DNA of 64,000 nt from Cycas panzhihuaensis (taxonomy: Eukaryota > Cycadophyta). The DNA lies in assembly GCA_023213395.1 (NCBI GenBank), contig CM041465.1, positions 40,989,741-41,053,740 of the forward strand. The letters run 5' to 3'. Position numbers and translations under genes: made by a program. The notes beneath the pieces were generated by a model. The model saw nothing but the letters and a program-made list of their open reading frames with translations, did no database searches and was not told the DNA's origin. Numbering within the stretch: the first letter of the stretch is position 1; the number at the start of each line of letters is the position of its first letter. Positions 34,151 through 47,646 of the stretch are shown piece by piece.

Positions 34151-34712
34151 CCCTCACTTGAGGACTCTTGCTTCTACTGCCAGATCCCTCCTAGCCCGCT
34201 TCTCTTCCATCGACATCCAGCATATCCCTTAGGCCCTCAACGCTGAGGCAGATAATCTCGTTTGCCTCATCCTTGAGTGTCGCCTTCCTCTCCTTGCTGA
34301 CCGTCCCTGAGGCTTGTCTGGCCTTCCTGTCGCCCAAGCCCCAGGTCGTCTTACACTTTGCTTTGTGACCCGTTCGCACCTCTAAAACCTGGTTACTAAT
34401 GAGGTAAAACTATGGTACCTACTCTTTGCTTGCTTTTTACTTGATTACGCATGCTCTTCCATATCTTTTGTGGTGGGGGTAGCCCCCTCACCTTTCTCAG
34501 TTTTCCAGTCGGTTCTTAGGTGGCTCATAGGTAGCCCCTATGTTGTCTCCACCGCCGCTTTCGTATCCACACGTTCTGCCACGACACTCACCGGCACCCT
34601 TGCCTACTGTTATGATCTTGATTGATATATCTATATACACATGTGCTACTGACAGTTGTGTTACCAGCATTCGCCATCGCACCAGGCTTCCGAGCGGCGA
34701 GGCTCTACTGCC

Positions 34713-34722
34713 AAGGGGGTAG
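34713..34722 (+). other. Polypurine tract of element B
   Basis: aagggggtag precedes the TG of the 3' LTR. Confidence 0.82.
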
Positions 34723-37308
34723 TGTTCCCCGGCTTCCGGGAATGGATATGGAATCACCAACTCAGGTAAGTGCAGGTATGTTTCTCACATTATCATCGCT
34801 TTCTTTTGATAAGTGTTTGCTTGCATGTCTGCATGTGTGTGGCTTTGTAGGCGACTTTGTCCTCGTCTACACTTATTTTAGCCTATGACGACTATAGCAG
34901 GGGCACACTCCCAGCGAGTGTGGCACCCTGGTGGCCACTCCACTTCCCGCAACTGCCCTCCTCGCTTCAAGATCCACTAGGTTTGCACCACCTCTGGCCG
35001 TGTGATGACCCGTCATCGTTTGGTTGACTTGACACACTGTTTGAGCCCTATTTTTGCTCTTTTGGACCCGTTTGTTGTCTTGTTTACCCCCGAGTGGATG
35101 TCTTAGCCCCCTATTGGCCCTTTTTGTCATCTGCCCCCAGCCTAGCCTAGCTGGCTGGGCCTATTTTTTCCTCTGGGTTCGTACCGCAGTGATTTTTATG
35201 GTACCACCGGAACATCGTGATGCATGAGTTCTTGTGTCTGTTGTTCTAATTTATTTTTAAAAATCCACCGTGGCAATTTCGCATTTATTGTGAAACTGCC
35301 ACGTGGCTCGTGACTTAACTCTCTTCCAGCCATGCCCTAATTACTCGCTTTAGGGTTTGGGTTGAGTACTTAAGTCATTTTTGGCTCATTTTCAAGAACT
35401 TTTTGGCTCACTTTTAAAATTCCTCCTCAAAGAAACACAGCTGTGCTCTGCTCTTCCCTACTGCTCCGCTGCTATCACAGGACCTGCGCCTCTCCTCTAG
35501 TGCCCAGCTCTCCTTTGGTGTGGCTAGGACATTCTCCCAGCCCCTCACACACCTTGGAGAGGGCCCCTTGGAGAGGTTTTAATGGATTCTTGCCCTGGGC
35601 TGCCATCAAGGGTTCCAAGTGTAGGTGTTTCCCTTCCAACCTCCTTAGTAGGGCCCCAAACCTACTGTACTTCAGATCTAGGCTGATTTCTCAGCCCCTC
35701 TTCACTGCCCCTTGGCTGAGGCAAGTCCCTTGCCTCCTTCACTCAGGTATTTCTTGATTTGAAGTGTTTTTCTTGTGATATTAATGCTCCATCTTGCTTG
35801 CTCCCTGTTTGTCTTTGTGAGTTTGGCTTTCTTCCTTTTAGTGGGCTGTTTTGGTACTGTCTTTGTGCCTCTTACCTGCGTTTGCTGCTCAAGGCAGCGG
35901 CGTTGAGGGTTAGCATAGGCTTTGGGAAGGAGCTGGGTGGATTCCGTACCACCTTCCACGCTCCCTAAGCGGCTCTAAGCCCCCCAAATCCTCCCTCTCA
36001 CCTCGTGGTGTCCTTGGCATGCAAACAAGGGTTTGTTGGCCCTCTTTTAGCCACTGAAACCAGCGCTGTCATAAGTTGCAGTGTTGATTTGGGGGCTTGG
36101 GTTCAGGTTTGGGCAACTCATGTAAGTCCCAACCGCTAGTCCTTGTCCAACTTTCTTCCCGGCAGCCTGATTTGTTCCTCATAGCATCCCGGTCCACCGT
36201 AGGTGTTCTTTGGCTCCCCTTCATCTTCTTGTTACCGTTTCCAGCCATTTCTCTTGGCCTCACCCTCACTGCCTTGTGGCTCTTGGGGGGAGGTTAGGGT
36301 GTTATTTGTGGGAGGTGGGCCACTCTGAGGCTTACCAGTCACTTACCTTTGCTTTGGTTACCCTCTTTTATGTACTTTCATTGTTGGATTGATACTAACA
36401 CATGTGTGCTTAGATTCATATTTACATTATTTAAATATATATTGTTAGAATCTTGTATCGCATGTTAGTACCCTTTCTCCGGAAAGGGGGAGGTTGCCAT
36501 TGCTTGCATGTACTTGAGGAGCGTGGAGGATATTATCCGTTAGCTCCATTGCCGGTAAGTGCCCTCGTGTACATCGTACTTTCATGCTTCTTCAGTTATT
36601 AGCATTTACTTCCTTTCTTTCCTTGGCATTGCATTTAGTATTTTTTCGGGGAAGGTAAGGAAGCCCCTCATCTAAACCCATCGCGACGCTTCACATCCGA
36701 CACACCGCGTGGAGTAGCTTGGTGCCCCTCGAGTTGGTCCTCGTCTCACACGCCCTCGGTCCAGGTGCGCACCTTACTCTACTCCACCGCTTTATTTCCT
36801 TTTAGATTCCTTTCTTAGTAATTAACACATCGGAAGATAAAAGGGAAATTTGACTTTGTTCTTTGGTTATGCTTTACTTGTTTCATTACATGTATCTTTG
36901 TTACCCATAGGAAAGGCCATAGGAACCGCCCTTTCACCTTTCCTCCTCTCCTTAGCTGCACAAGTTCCTTACCTCCCGCGTTGCTTGTGTACCCAGTTAG
37001 CTTGTTTAGGCACACTCTTGATCTATTTTCCTTGGATCTTTTCCTTCCCCTTCCGGCCATCCAAAGGTGGGAGGATCCTGTCCCTAGGTCAACCCAGGCC
37101 AACCCTACGCCTCTTCACCCTTCGTTCGAAGTGGTGGAGGATCACTTGTTAGTATCGATATTACATTGCAGATCTTGAACTCGCACTTCGGTGCACGGGG
37201 CGATCTGCGTGGTAATTACTTTCCTCATAGGTCTCTCCTTCGGATTATATCATCACCCACTTTCACCACACCTACTAGTTAGGTAGCTATCCTGTAGACG
37301 CGCGTCCA
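34723..37308 (+). repeat. 3' LTR of element B
   Basis: 2586 bp, tgttccccgg to cgcgtcca, followed by the target copy agttc. Nearly identical to 20772-23362. Confidence 0.95.
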
Positions 37309-37645
37309 AGTTCCACCTTAACAATTTCTTTAAAAGGTGTTAATATAGAGACTCCTTTAAAATAACTTCTAAAATGGTATCTATAAACAATCTTTTCTAC
37401 TCTATCACCACCTTAAGCACTAAAGAGACAATCTAAATACAAATATCTACAAACTTTATCTTAGTAGCATAAGTACTTTTTGCTCTCAAACTTTTCACTT
37501 TTAAGGAGGCAGTCACAAACTAAAGATGGTAGGTTATAATGAATGATGAAATAGACTCCATTGTTCAAAATAATACTTGGTAGCCAAAGGTTTTAAACAA
37601 ATTAAGGGCATTAACTATGTTGAAATATTTATCCTAGTTGCTAAC

Positions 37646-38242
37646 TATTAGATATGTGATAATAATTATGAGAAGGCTTTAATTTTTGGACCTTTGTTAT
37701 TGTGGTTTCCCACCCAATATTTCCTTGGGGGCACCTAAGGGAGGTGATAGCCCCCCTTGGATGAGGAGGGTGCAATAGCCCTTGAAGCAAAAAGCTAAGT
37801 CTCTAAACATATTAAATTATAAAGGGGATCTAGGCTGTTCATTAAAAAGACCTAGATCTGATGGCTATGATTAATGTGCCTTTCTTGTAACCCATTTTTA
37901 GGGTGATTATTTCACATTATATTGTATTGGTATTGCATTGAAGTGGGTGACTGTTGGATGTTATTGTTATGAAAATTCTATGGTGACTGCATATACTATC
38001 TTTCATTATTGACTAATAAAGATCGATACCTTTCCTGTGTGGATGTTTCCCTAGCACTTTACTAGGGTTTTACCATGTTAAAATTTATGTACTGAGTAAT
38101 ATATATGCTTTCTTATATATGTTAAACAAACTCTATTTTTAGATACTTGCATTCATTACAATTTTTTGAATCCTTGTTATTATTACAAAATAGTTAGATC
38201 TTGGTGGCTGGTTCTAGTTATTTAGACTAGGTTTTCTCAATA
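37646..38242 (+). mobile_element. Solo LTR 2, inserted in copia element C
   Basis: 597 bp flanked by the perfect duplication ctaac (37641-37645 and 38243-38247), inside the reverse transcriptase of C. Contains aataaagatcgatacc, cctttcctgtgtggatgttt and ctagggttttacca, and matches solo LTR 1 (10941-11525) in reverse. Confidence 0.87.
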
Positions 38243-39506
38243 CTAACATGACCACTATTTAGCTTGTTTTGGTGCTTACAACTTAATTTCATTGGCCTAT
38301 ATATTAAATAGATGTTAAAAGTGTTTTTTTGAATGGTGACTTATAAGAGGAACTATATTTGAATAAACCTCCCAACTATGTTATAGATGGTAAAGAACAC
38401 TTAATTTATAAATTAAAGAATGATTTGTATGGCATTAAATAATCACCTTATATATGGTATATACAGACTGATGGGTATTTTTTTGAAGTATGGACTCATT
38501 TGATCATTCTCAAATCTCAATTTATACACCAAAGTTTGAGATAAATTGATCACAGTGATCATCCTCTATGTTGATGATTTATTGATAATTAGTAGATCTC
38601 TTATCTCTAAAGGGAACTTTATTACAACTTTGAGATGACTGAACTTGGGTTGCTATATTATTTTCTTAGTATGGAAGTTTGGTAACAACTAGGCCACAAC
38701 TTCATTTCACATTCTAAATATATAAGGGAGATATTATAAAAATTTATGATAAAGGATTATAAGCCTTCACCACCTAAATGGAGCTAAAACTAAAGTTAGA
38801 TATTAATGAACATGGTAAACCTATTGATCTTACCTTATACAAACAACATGTAGGGAGTTTGATCTACTTAACTCATACTTACCCTGACATATCTTATGCA
38901 GTTGGGAATTGCTCAAGGCTTATTACATAACCTAAAGTTTTACATTGGAATATAGTTGAATGGATTCTAAGATACTTTCATGGTTTGTTATTATTTAGCA
39001 TTGATTACTGCTAGGTGGATAATCCTTCTTTGGCAAGTTTTATAAATGCAAATTAGGTTGGATGACAAGATAGTAGAAGATTCACCTCAGGCTACTATTT
39101 TAACCTTAGTTTAGCAACTATTTCCTAAAGTTGTAAGAAGTAGCCAAATATCACCATGTCATCCATATAAGCAAAGTATAAAGCTGATATCAGTGTAACT
39201 ACAAAAGCTATCTAACTTAGAAGGATTTTTGTCAAGCTTGGTCTTGAACAGATACATGCCACTCCACTCTTCTATGATAACCAAAGTGTTTTAAAGATGG
39301 CAAAGAATCTATTGCTCTATGTAAGGATAAAGCATAAGAAGGTGCAACATCATTTTATCATAGAAAATGTCTAAGATGGTGAAATTAATCTAGTCTATAA
39401 GCTGACAAATTAATAAGTTGCTGATATTTTCACTAAAGCACTTAGCAAAAATAAATTTGAGTGGTTTTGGTATGACCTCATTATTCAAATTAATGAACTC
39501 ATCATT

Positions 39507-39515
39507 AAGGGAGGG
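39507..39515 (+). other. Polypurine tract of copia element C
   Basis: aagggaggg follows the end of RNase H by a few codons; the next bases tgataaaatt would open the 3' LTR. Confidence 0.65.
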
Positions 39516-41650
39516 TGATAAAATTCATGATTTATTCATTAATTCTTTGATGTACTTTATATAAATTTATAAATATTAAACATTTTAATAACATAATACC
39601 ATAAAGTGTAAATGTATTTAAGTTATAACTATTAGTCATATGTTTTAGTTTATAGGGTCAAATGTTTACTTTTTTGTTATAATTATTTCATGCATGAGTG
39701 CCACCTATTTCCTTGCATAAACTTAAAATGTGTTTTATATTGTAACCTCTCCTTAGTAATTATATGTAATTTTAAAAGGCTACATGTATTGGGAATTCAT
39801 GTTAGTAAAGATTTTATTAGAGTATGAATGGATTTCTTACCCTCCATTACTGTGTTTATTTTTTTTATGATTTGCTCTTGCTGCTATGAATGAATCTCCC
39901 TTCTTTCAAGTTTCAACCATTTTTATTATTTCTTTTAATCCAAAGGTTAAATTCAAGACTTGAAGGAGGATTCAAAATTAATCAGGCCTATTGGTGTTGA
40001 TCGATAACCACATTTGGGGCCTTCAATATATTTCATTTCGTATTTAGTATTTGGAAATTATATTTTTAAAAATTAAATATAAATATTACTTTCATATATT
40101 TCTTATTAAGCTGATATTTTAGGTGGTGGACTGATTCAATAATATGAATTGTAGGTAGCAAAGGAGAAAAGTATCCATCATTTTATTCACTTCCCTATTT
40201 ATTTCTTCACCTACATATTGGGTATCAAAAGTGCTACCCAAATTGTTTTAAGTACACTTACATCCCATTTATTTTAAAATTACTTCTAGAAATTATTTCT
40301 AGCATTTTTAGAAAGCATAACAAACTTTTTCCTATCATAAGTTAATTGATAAATAGAAATATTACCAAACTTTTCCTAAATTTCACTAATGTCTAATAGG
40401 TAAATTTAGTGATTATCTTATCCTATGAGGCAAAAAAAAAAAAATTAAAGGTAAAATGTAATAAATTGGAGTGCATTATAAGTAGGTGGAATCTCATCCT
40501 TCTTATATCATTTTAAGTATAAATTCACCAAAAGGAAAAAGGCAAAAGGAAGTTGATTTCTCACATTTATTTGAAAATATAATTGCTTCTCTCCTTCCTG
40601 TATTTCTTATTTTGAAAAAAGAAAAAGGAAAAGTGAGTTTGTTGTTTGTGTTTCTTGTATTTCATACTTTCATATGCTTACTCTACCCTCATTTTTATTT
40701 TTCTCATATAATTAAATCATAAAAAAATAAGAGAAAAGAATAATAACTAGATTGAGTCATGCTTGCATTAAGCATTCATGATATTAATAGGATTTACACA
40801 CATTGTTGTAAGCCCTTGAACTCATAGGTGATAGGTCTTGTATTAGTTAAGATTTTTTGTTCTATATATATAAAAAAAAATTATATCTTAGTTACATCTC
40901 AGGTATTTATTTATTTACTTTTTATTCTTATTAGGTGTAAGGTTTCACTTTAGCCAAAAGAGGGACTGGTTAAATGAGTTGGATTTCATCACCAACTGTT
41001 GCACTAGTCTTATGGTCATGGTGATAATTGGTCTTTTCATGTTTTGAGTAGGCTAGTGGTGGGTAGATTTCTAAATCACACATAATTAGGAAAGTTGAGT
41101 GAATGTGATATGTCTTATTAAGAGTAATTTTTCTTATCTACTTCTTCCTTAAAGAGTAGATTATATATAGTGAAGTGAGAGCAAGTTAGTATATTTAAGT
41201 TTCAAATGTCTAATTACAAGATCAAGGTATCTATCCCATGGTCTAACTTTATATATTCTTCTACTCTCAAATAATCCCCTTCTTTATAGTTTATTGAGTT
41301 CAATGTATATGTCTATCAATTGGGTGGGACTAGGAGAGGTCATCACCTTTGGAAAAGTAGATTATAAGATAGGATTATATAATTATAGTAGCTTTGGGGT
41401 ATAATTACTCTAGTGACTATCCTAATCTTCCAGAGTTTTTAAAATTCTATATGCCTTTTTTTAGAGGATTTTTCTAGCTAGCCTCTTTGTTTGATATGCT
41501 TGCTTTTATCTAATTATGTGTCTTGACTTTATCATTTGTAGATAACTAGTCTTTTCTTTTTTTTAATACTTTCATTTTCCACTCCATTAGTTAGCATATA
41601 ACATCTATTTTTTGCATGATCATTATACTCACACTTGCATGCATGAGGTA
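39516..41650. repeat. 3' LTR of C (start only) and AT-rich sequence, no gene
   Basis: The LTR begins tgataaaattcatg at 39516; its end is not clear because no second copy is in the window. The 78-codon frame at 40486-40722 has no family features. From about 41100 the sequence looks like other old repeat. Confidence 0.4.
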
Positions 41651-41759
41651 CATAGTGTCTCAAGGGGGGTCATAGTACCTTATATCATTAATCTTAGCCC
41701 CTAGACCTAGGTTTTGAGTTAGTTTAAGTGGGTCCACCCCACCTAGCAAGTTATATCTT

Positions 41760-41777
41760 TGGTGACCATACTGGGGG
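41760..41777 (+). other. Tat-type primer-binding-site-like sequence
   Basis: tggtgaccatactggggg is close to the primer sites of A and B. It suggests a third, very old Tat element whose leader and perhaps gag start lie at about 41780-42306 before copia E interrupts it. The upstream LTR could not be delimited. Confidence 0.4.
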
Positions 41778-42306
41778 TTTTCCAATATGAATAAAATTTC
41801 CATTAGCTTGACATTTTTATTTCATATCATGGGTTTTTACATTAGGGATACCCTTTCTAATAATATAAGTTAGAGATTATAAGCACAACTTATTTATATA
41901 TACTTAGTTTAGAGTCATGAGTTAGCACTTATTATACAGATCTAATATTTTATTCAATCTTTGGGCTTTTTCCCTATGCATAGAGGCTATGAGTTCTAAC
42001 TACCTTGATCCTCTTATCTACACCTTGCTTAGTTATTAGGCCATTGAGCTATAATCTATGATATACCATAAGCTTCCTCATAGCTTTATATTAGGCTAAG
42101 GGCCTATCATTTGCCAAGAGTATGTGTATCCCTCTCTTAGGGATTCATACGATCCTAAACAAGCTCTATTAAAGTAAATGGAGAGAGTTCATATGTCAGT
42201 TGACCTTGATTTAAGTTGCATGAACCCTATTGGCTTTCCATCCTATATCATTAGGGCTATTTAACTCAACTACACCATTCTCCAATAAGATTCCAAACAT
42301 ATTACC
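41778..42306. other. Possible leader of the old Tat element; no gene established
   Basis: Reads in places like a decayed gag N-terminus (RDSYDPKQALLK), but with stops and no firm domain. It ends at the 3' LTR of element E. Confidence 0.3.
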
Positions 42307-42722
42307 TATTGGGAATATAAGAGAATGAGAGCAAAGACTTACAAGTAATAAGAGTATTAACTCAAATACACTTACAGAAGTGATACAAGAACTAATCTTG
42401 CATTAGATCATAAGAAAGTATAAAAGGCTTACCATATACTTTCCTTGCCTTAATGTATCAAATCAATCACAACATGCATTGTCTTGTATTACATTAATTA
42501 GAGTAAGACCATTCCTCAATTAATAAGAGTATGAGCAAATAATAAAGTTGTAAAGTATAGAAATAATAAAATAAAAATCATGCATGCTCTTGCATGAGAG
42601 AGGCTACACTTATACATGTTCTCGAATGTGAGAGAAAAGAATGGAAAGTACAACTCATGAGAGAAGTGACCTAATATGAATCATACATCAATTTAAAGAA
42701 AAGAATGAGTGAGAATTAGACA
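42307..42722 (-). repeat. 3' LTR of copia element E
   Basis: 416 bp. On the minus strand it reads TGTCTAATTC to TTCCCAATA. Its lower-coordinate 320 bases match 59036-59388 (for example agtataaaaggctta, and the run around atgtatcaa...tcaatcacaaca). Confidence 0.82.
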
Positions 42723-42739
42723 TTATTTTCATAAATAAA

Positions 42740-43501
42740 AGCCTCACGAGCCTCTTGAACTTCTCATAACTCAAAGCCTTAATGAGAATATTAGTAAGTT
42801 GGTCCTTAGTTAGATAATACACCAACTCAATCACTCTATATTGCACTTACTACTGAATAAAGTGATAATGAAATTCTATATACTTTATCATAATGTGAAA
42901 GATTGGATTGTTTGAAAGCTTAATTACACTCTAGTTTTCATAGAATAGGTGTGTATGATCAACTTGTAAAAGCTTAAAATAACCAAATATCCTTGTCAAC
43001 CAAGTAACTTCACATGTAGCTACAAGTGCTACCTTATAGTCTACTTCTATAGAAGATAAGGAGAGAATAACTTATTTCTTATTACATTAAGAAATCATAC
43101 TAGAACTAGATGCAAACATAATTCATCAACTCTAGAAAATAAAAATCTAAATCTAGTAGTACCCTTGATATACCTTAATATGTACTTTATTGCCTTCTAA
43201 TGAGAGATAGGTGGAATACTCATAAAAGAAACTACAACACCAATAACATAACTAATGTTAGGCCTAATATTACTGAGGGAGATTAAGCTACCTACTAATT
43301 ACCTACATAATTTACAATCACTAGTCTTATCAATAGCCTCCTTAGTCAATTTTAGACCAACTTACATGGGGGTAACCATTAACTTAGAAACCTCTATATG
43401 AAAATATCTCAACAAACTATGTGTATATTTGGACTATAAAATAAAAATGTTGTCATCCTTCTGCCAAAACTCTATATAAGGATAATAATACAAAAGGCTA
43501 A
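42740..43501 (-). pseudogene. RNase H end of copia element E
   Basis: Minus-strand reading gives VGSLISLSNIRPNISYVIGV, AIKYILRYIKGTTRF, ATCEVTWLTRIF, LSNNPIFH and DQLTNILIKALSYEKF, the connection and RNase H segments of copia pol. Interrupted by stops and, at its upstream edge, by element F. Confidence 0.8.
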
Positions 43502-43506
43502 GGTTA

Positions 43507-43821
43507 TGTTAGAATAATGTCCATTATGTTTACTCTATGTACAAAAGCATCTTAGGAACCAGTGGGGTACCATCAACTATCTACGAGCCACTACTAGCCA
43601 TCCTTGAGTTGACAAGGCAAGTTTGTATTTAAATTTATTATTTTTTAATTTATTGGACTAATGATTAGGTAGAGGTGGACTCCTACCTCCCCAAAATCTA
43701 TAAATATTTTGAGTGTACTAACCTAGTATTTTTCAACATTGCTACTAAATATTAGAGATTTGTTGTAGTGCTTCAACTATGGATTGATGTTTAATGACCT
43801 GCTCTATCCTTTACCCTCTTA
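43507..43821 (+). repeat. 5' LTR of element F
   Basis: tgttagaataatg to taccctctta. Contains ctccccaaaatctataaatatttt, a likely TATA region, shared with the 3' LTR. Confidence 0.9.
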
Positions 43822-43839
43822 TTTGGTATTAAAGTAAGC

Positions 43840-45640
43840 TCATGGCAAGTTTATATAATATTTATTTATTTTATAAATTTATTTCAATACTTTTCATAGT
43901 GTTTTATTAAAATATTTAATTATTTTCATTCATAAGCTTCAAATCTTTAAAGTTTCTTCAATTTTTTGTAACCATTACTTTTATAAATAGCCCATCACAT
44001 GTTTGGAGTGCTTATACTATGATTTGTCAAGTTTTATAAAGTTATTTAATCATTTTTATTAGTTTTCTCAAGGTTTCTACCTCCTACCTAAGCTGTGACA
44101 GGTTGGTGCTCTCTCCTTAATGCATGAAACCATAGCACATGACTACTTATTGGAATCCTTGCTAAAGCAACTTTGTAATATAATAGATGGATCAAAAATC
44201 TGTTGTCTCCACATGGAGTTTACCTCTTAAAAGCTTAGTTACTCACTCTGGCCAATGAAACCCCACTGCTCCTCTTTTTATTTGTTTATTTCTCTTTTAT
44301 TTTTCACGAAATGACTTATAGAACTTGGGTGTATGCCACTAAGAGATAAACAGAGCTATCTTGGTATAATTCTTAGCTCTTTGTGGGCTGTACATCTTGC
44401 TAGTGCCTATGCACCCTCCATGGCTATCTGACATTAAAAACTCCATTTTTTATCTATTTTTCTCTAGATTTCTTCTACAAATCTCTTTCTAGCTCTATGG
44501 AACCCCTATGCTAGATTTTAGGATGAATTGTGATCATTTTCATCAATTTTTTATCATCTCTCTTTCCACGAGTTTGCCTATTTTTACATGGGATGTATAT
44601 GTTGAAAAATTTTAATTTTTGATTAAGTTTAAACCTTAATACAATCTAATTAAAGTATATTTTATATCATTTTAAGCCTTCCCCCTTTCCTCTTAGCCCC
44701 CATACACTAATTTCACCCATATGACCTTTGAATTAAGTCTTAAAAAGTTTTTTTTTAAATTTAAAATCTAGTTATTTATAATTTTTTTCTTAATATGAAG
44801 GGGATTGATCACTTCTCATAGCTTCTTGGTGTCTGTCAACCCTTTATATAACTCAACAATTAGTTTTATTCATCATTTTGGCATCTAGTGACCTTAAGTC
44901 AAAGGGGCTTAACCCCACACCCCCCCCCTCTTTTTCTTATTTTGATATCCTAAAGAGATCCATGTACTGTTTTCATTATAACTTTTAATCCAAGAGTTTA
45001 TTTTTTAAACAACTAGATATGTCAGAAAGGTATTTCGATTATCTATGCATTGAAGTGATTTTTAATGAGATCTAAAACTGTTTTATAGTGTCTTGAGGCT
45101 AGTGAAGTTAAAGATTTTGTTTGACCCTAGTTTGGCCTATTTTCAAATATTTTGAGCTATTTTTAAATTTTAACTCGCTATACTTACTTAATATTGAGAT
45201 GCTAATATATCTTTGATAATTTTTTGTCTATTTTAGAAGCTCATAATTAAATTTTGTAGCTAGTTAGCTCTACTTTAGCCTCCTAAAGAGAAGGATCCCT
45301 TTTGGAAATAAACACCTCAAATCAGTACACTCAAACTCCTTATGACTCTATTTTAAATCTACTAGTTTATCTCTTAGCTTATAAACTTGATTCTAAAGCT
45401 CTTTTAAGGCATATTTTTTTTCTTATTTAAGGTTATTTTTACCTCTTTAAACAATTTGCTTAAAGGTGCATTCAAATTGAAACAAAGTAGCATATTTTAG
45501 GATTACTTTCATAAGCATACCTTGCATTTTTCTTTAGATTAAAAGGAGCTCATATAGAAGAACATTTGCTATTTATTTATTCTTAATGTTTTCATCTATA
45601 TAGTGAAACAAATAAAAGGCTCATTTTGCTTCATTTTAGC
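43840..45640 (+). other. 5' internal part of F; gag and integrase core not recognisable
   Basis: About 1.8 kb between the primer site and the first clear coding sequence. Expected to hold gag, protease and most of integrase, but none can be read. A cytosine-rich ccacaccccccccctct at about 44920 and strong AT bias suggest rearranged or foreign sequence. Confidence 0.4.
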
Positions 45641-45649
45641 TCTCTATTA

Positions 45650-47600
45650 AAGTTTACCCATCTAGCTTATGTCCACATCCCTAAACAAAAGAGGACTAAG
45701 CTAGATGATAAAAGCATCAAATGTATATTTATTGGCTATAATGATGTTTCCAATTCTTAAAAAGTATATGATTCTAAAGTATGAAAAGTCATGGTGAGGA
45801 TGGATGTTATGTTCAAAGAAAATAATTATTATCACTTCAATTATATTTAAGATAAAGAAAAAGGTGTTATAATAAACCTTGATTTAACTACTAGGTCCAT
45901 ATATGTGCCACTTAGATAGGATCCAAGATAAAAAATTAGTGTACCAAGTGGGGAGGGAACCTCCTCTCAATCTCCACCATAGAGATTTCCTAGATGGGTT
46001 CAAAGGAACCATAACTTGGATAATATTCTAGATAATGATTATAATAGAAGATCCACTCATTCACATAGGGTGAACTTTGCCCTTATGAGTCAAGTCATAG
46101 AAACTCATGAGCCTCATACATTTTAGGAGGCTAATACTTATGATGATTAGAGAAAAGCCATGGAAGAGGAATACAATTCTATAGTGAAGAATGATACATG
46201 GGAACTTGTTGACCTTCTTCTTAATAAGAAGGCTATTGGAACCAAATAGATCTATAAGTCAAAATTTAGATCTAATGGATTAATTAATAAATATAAGGCC
46301 ATACTCATAGCCAAAGGATATGCCTAAAGAAAACGCATAGACTATAGTGAAACCTTCACCCTTGTTTCATGAATGGAAACATTCTGTATGATGTTGAGTT
46401 TGGCTACCCAAAAGAGTTGGGATGTTTATCAAATGAATGTCAAAAGTGTATTCCTTAATGAGTATATTGAAGAAGATATTTATGTCCATCAGCCAAAAGG
46501 TTTTAAAGTTAGGAGGGAGAAGACAGAGTGTACAAACTAAAAAAGGCATTTTATGGATTAAAACAAGTACCTGGGATATAATACCCTTAGATTGATAAAT
46601 ATTCAAAGACCAAGGATTTGTAAGGACCTAATTGGATCTAAATTTGTGTATCAAGATCAAAGGAGATTCTATTTTGATAGTGGGACTTTATATAGATGAC
46701 CTTGTCTATACAGGAAATCACTCCCACCTTTCAAAAAATTTTAAGAATGATATGTTTAAAGAATTCAAAATATCTAACTTGGGCTTGATACGTTACTTCC
46801 TAGGATTGGAAGTATGACAAGATGATGACGTCATTTTCATTTCCCAAAGAAATTATACCTTGGACTTACTCCAAAATTTCAAGATAAGTGATTGCAAAGC
46901 CTTAGCTACATCTATTGAAGTTAGCATTAAGCTATCTAAACTTGATGATTCTACATTAGTGGATCCTACTCTTTATAGATAATTGATTGGTAGCCTGATA
47001 TATTAATATCAATATAACTTGACATTATGCATACAATCTGTGTAGTTTTGAGATTTATGTAAGATCCCAAATCCACTCATTGGCAAACAACTAAATAGAT
47101 TTTATGATACTTAAATGGTACAATAGATTATGGGTTATGCTACAAATCTTCACTAAACTTTAGGTTGATTAGATATACAAACTCTGATTAGTAGGAGATA
47201 TTGATAACAGAAAATCTACTTCAGGGTATATATTTAGTTTAAGTTCAGTAGCCATTACATGGAGCATAAAGAAATAAAATACAATTTCCTTATCTATAGT
47301 AGAAGTAGAATATAAAGTAGCAGTTTTAGGTGCATATGAGACAGTATGGTTATGATGACTTCTACATGATCTTTAAATGGAATAGAAAGGCCCAACCAAG
47401 ATTTGGTGTGATAATCAAAGCACCATTTAGATGAATCATAATCCAGTTTTCCATGGTAGAACTAAGCGTATTTAGATTCAACATCACTTCATTCAGGAAT
47501 TGGTCCAAGCAGGTAAAATTGAGTTGGTGTATTATAGCATTGAAGATCAAATGATAGATATCTTGACAAAGGCATTAAGAAAAATCAAGTTCTAAAAATT
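45650..47600 (+). pseudogene. Integrase end, reverse transcriptase and RNase H of element F
   Basis: Starts with the copia integrase C-terminal motif KLDDKSIKCIFIGYNDVS. Then reverse transcriptase: KAMEEEYNSIVKNDTWELVD, FRSNGLINKYKAILIAKGYA, VYQMNVKSVFLNEYIEEDIYVHQPKGF, and catalytic YIDD at 46689-46700 (in open frame 46632-46817). RNase H follows, with STSGYIF-like, WCDNQSTI-like and VYYSIEDQMIDILTKALRK. Stops are frequent. Confidence 0.88.
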
Positions 47601-47646
47601 TAGAGAGAAGCTTGAAATTATGCATAATAGACATTATAGATGAGAA

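Larger units (their letters stand above)
20772..37308 (+). mobile_element. Element B: complete Tat-type Ty3/gypsy retrotransposon (16.5 kb)
   Basis: Both LTRs start TG and end CA, and are flanked by a perfect 5-bp duplication AGTTC (20767-20771 and 37309-37313). The LTRs are 2591 and 2586 bp, with about 5 differences in the first 205 bases, all transitions, so insertion is fairly recent compared with A. Internal order: primer-binding site, gag, protease, reverse transcriptase/RNase H, integrase, antisense PMD gene, second RNase H, polypurine tract. All genes have stops or shifts, so this copy is not autonomous, but the ends look usable by proteins from another copy. It interrupts copia element C. 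Confidence 0.96.
37309..39515 (+). pseudogene. Copia element C: reverse transcriptase and RNase H remnant
   Basis: Right-hand part of the element that B entered. At about 37500-37645 it reads EAV...IMNDEIDSIVQNNTW and KQIKGINYVEIF, the start of copia reverse transcriptase. Solo LTR 2 interrupts it at 37646. After 38243 it continues with DVKSVFLNGDL, ELYLNKPPNYVIDGKEHLIYKL, catalytic YVDD at 38567-38578, and then RNase H with GSLIYLTHTYPDISYAVG and ADIFTKALSKNKFEW. It ends at a purine tract. Many stops. The order RT then RNase H near the 3' LTR is typical of Ty1/copia. Confidence 0.88.

Noticed and set aside
40486-40722. 78-codon hydrophobic frame
   Set aside because: AT-rich sequence giving Phe/Leu/Ile-rich translation; no homology signal or promoter.
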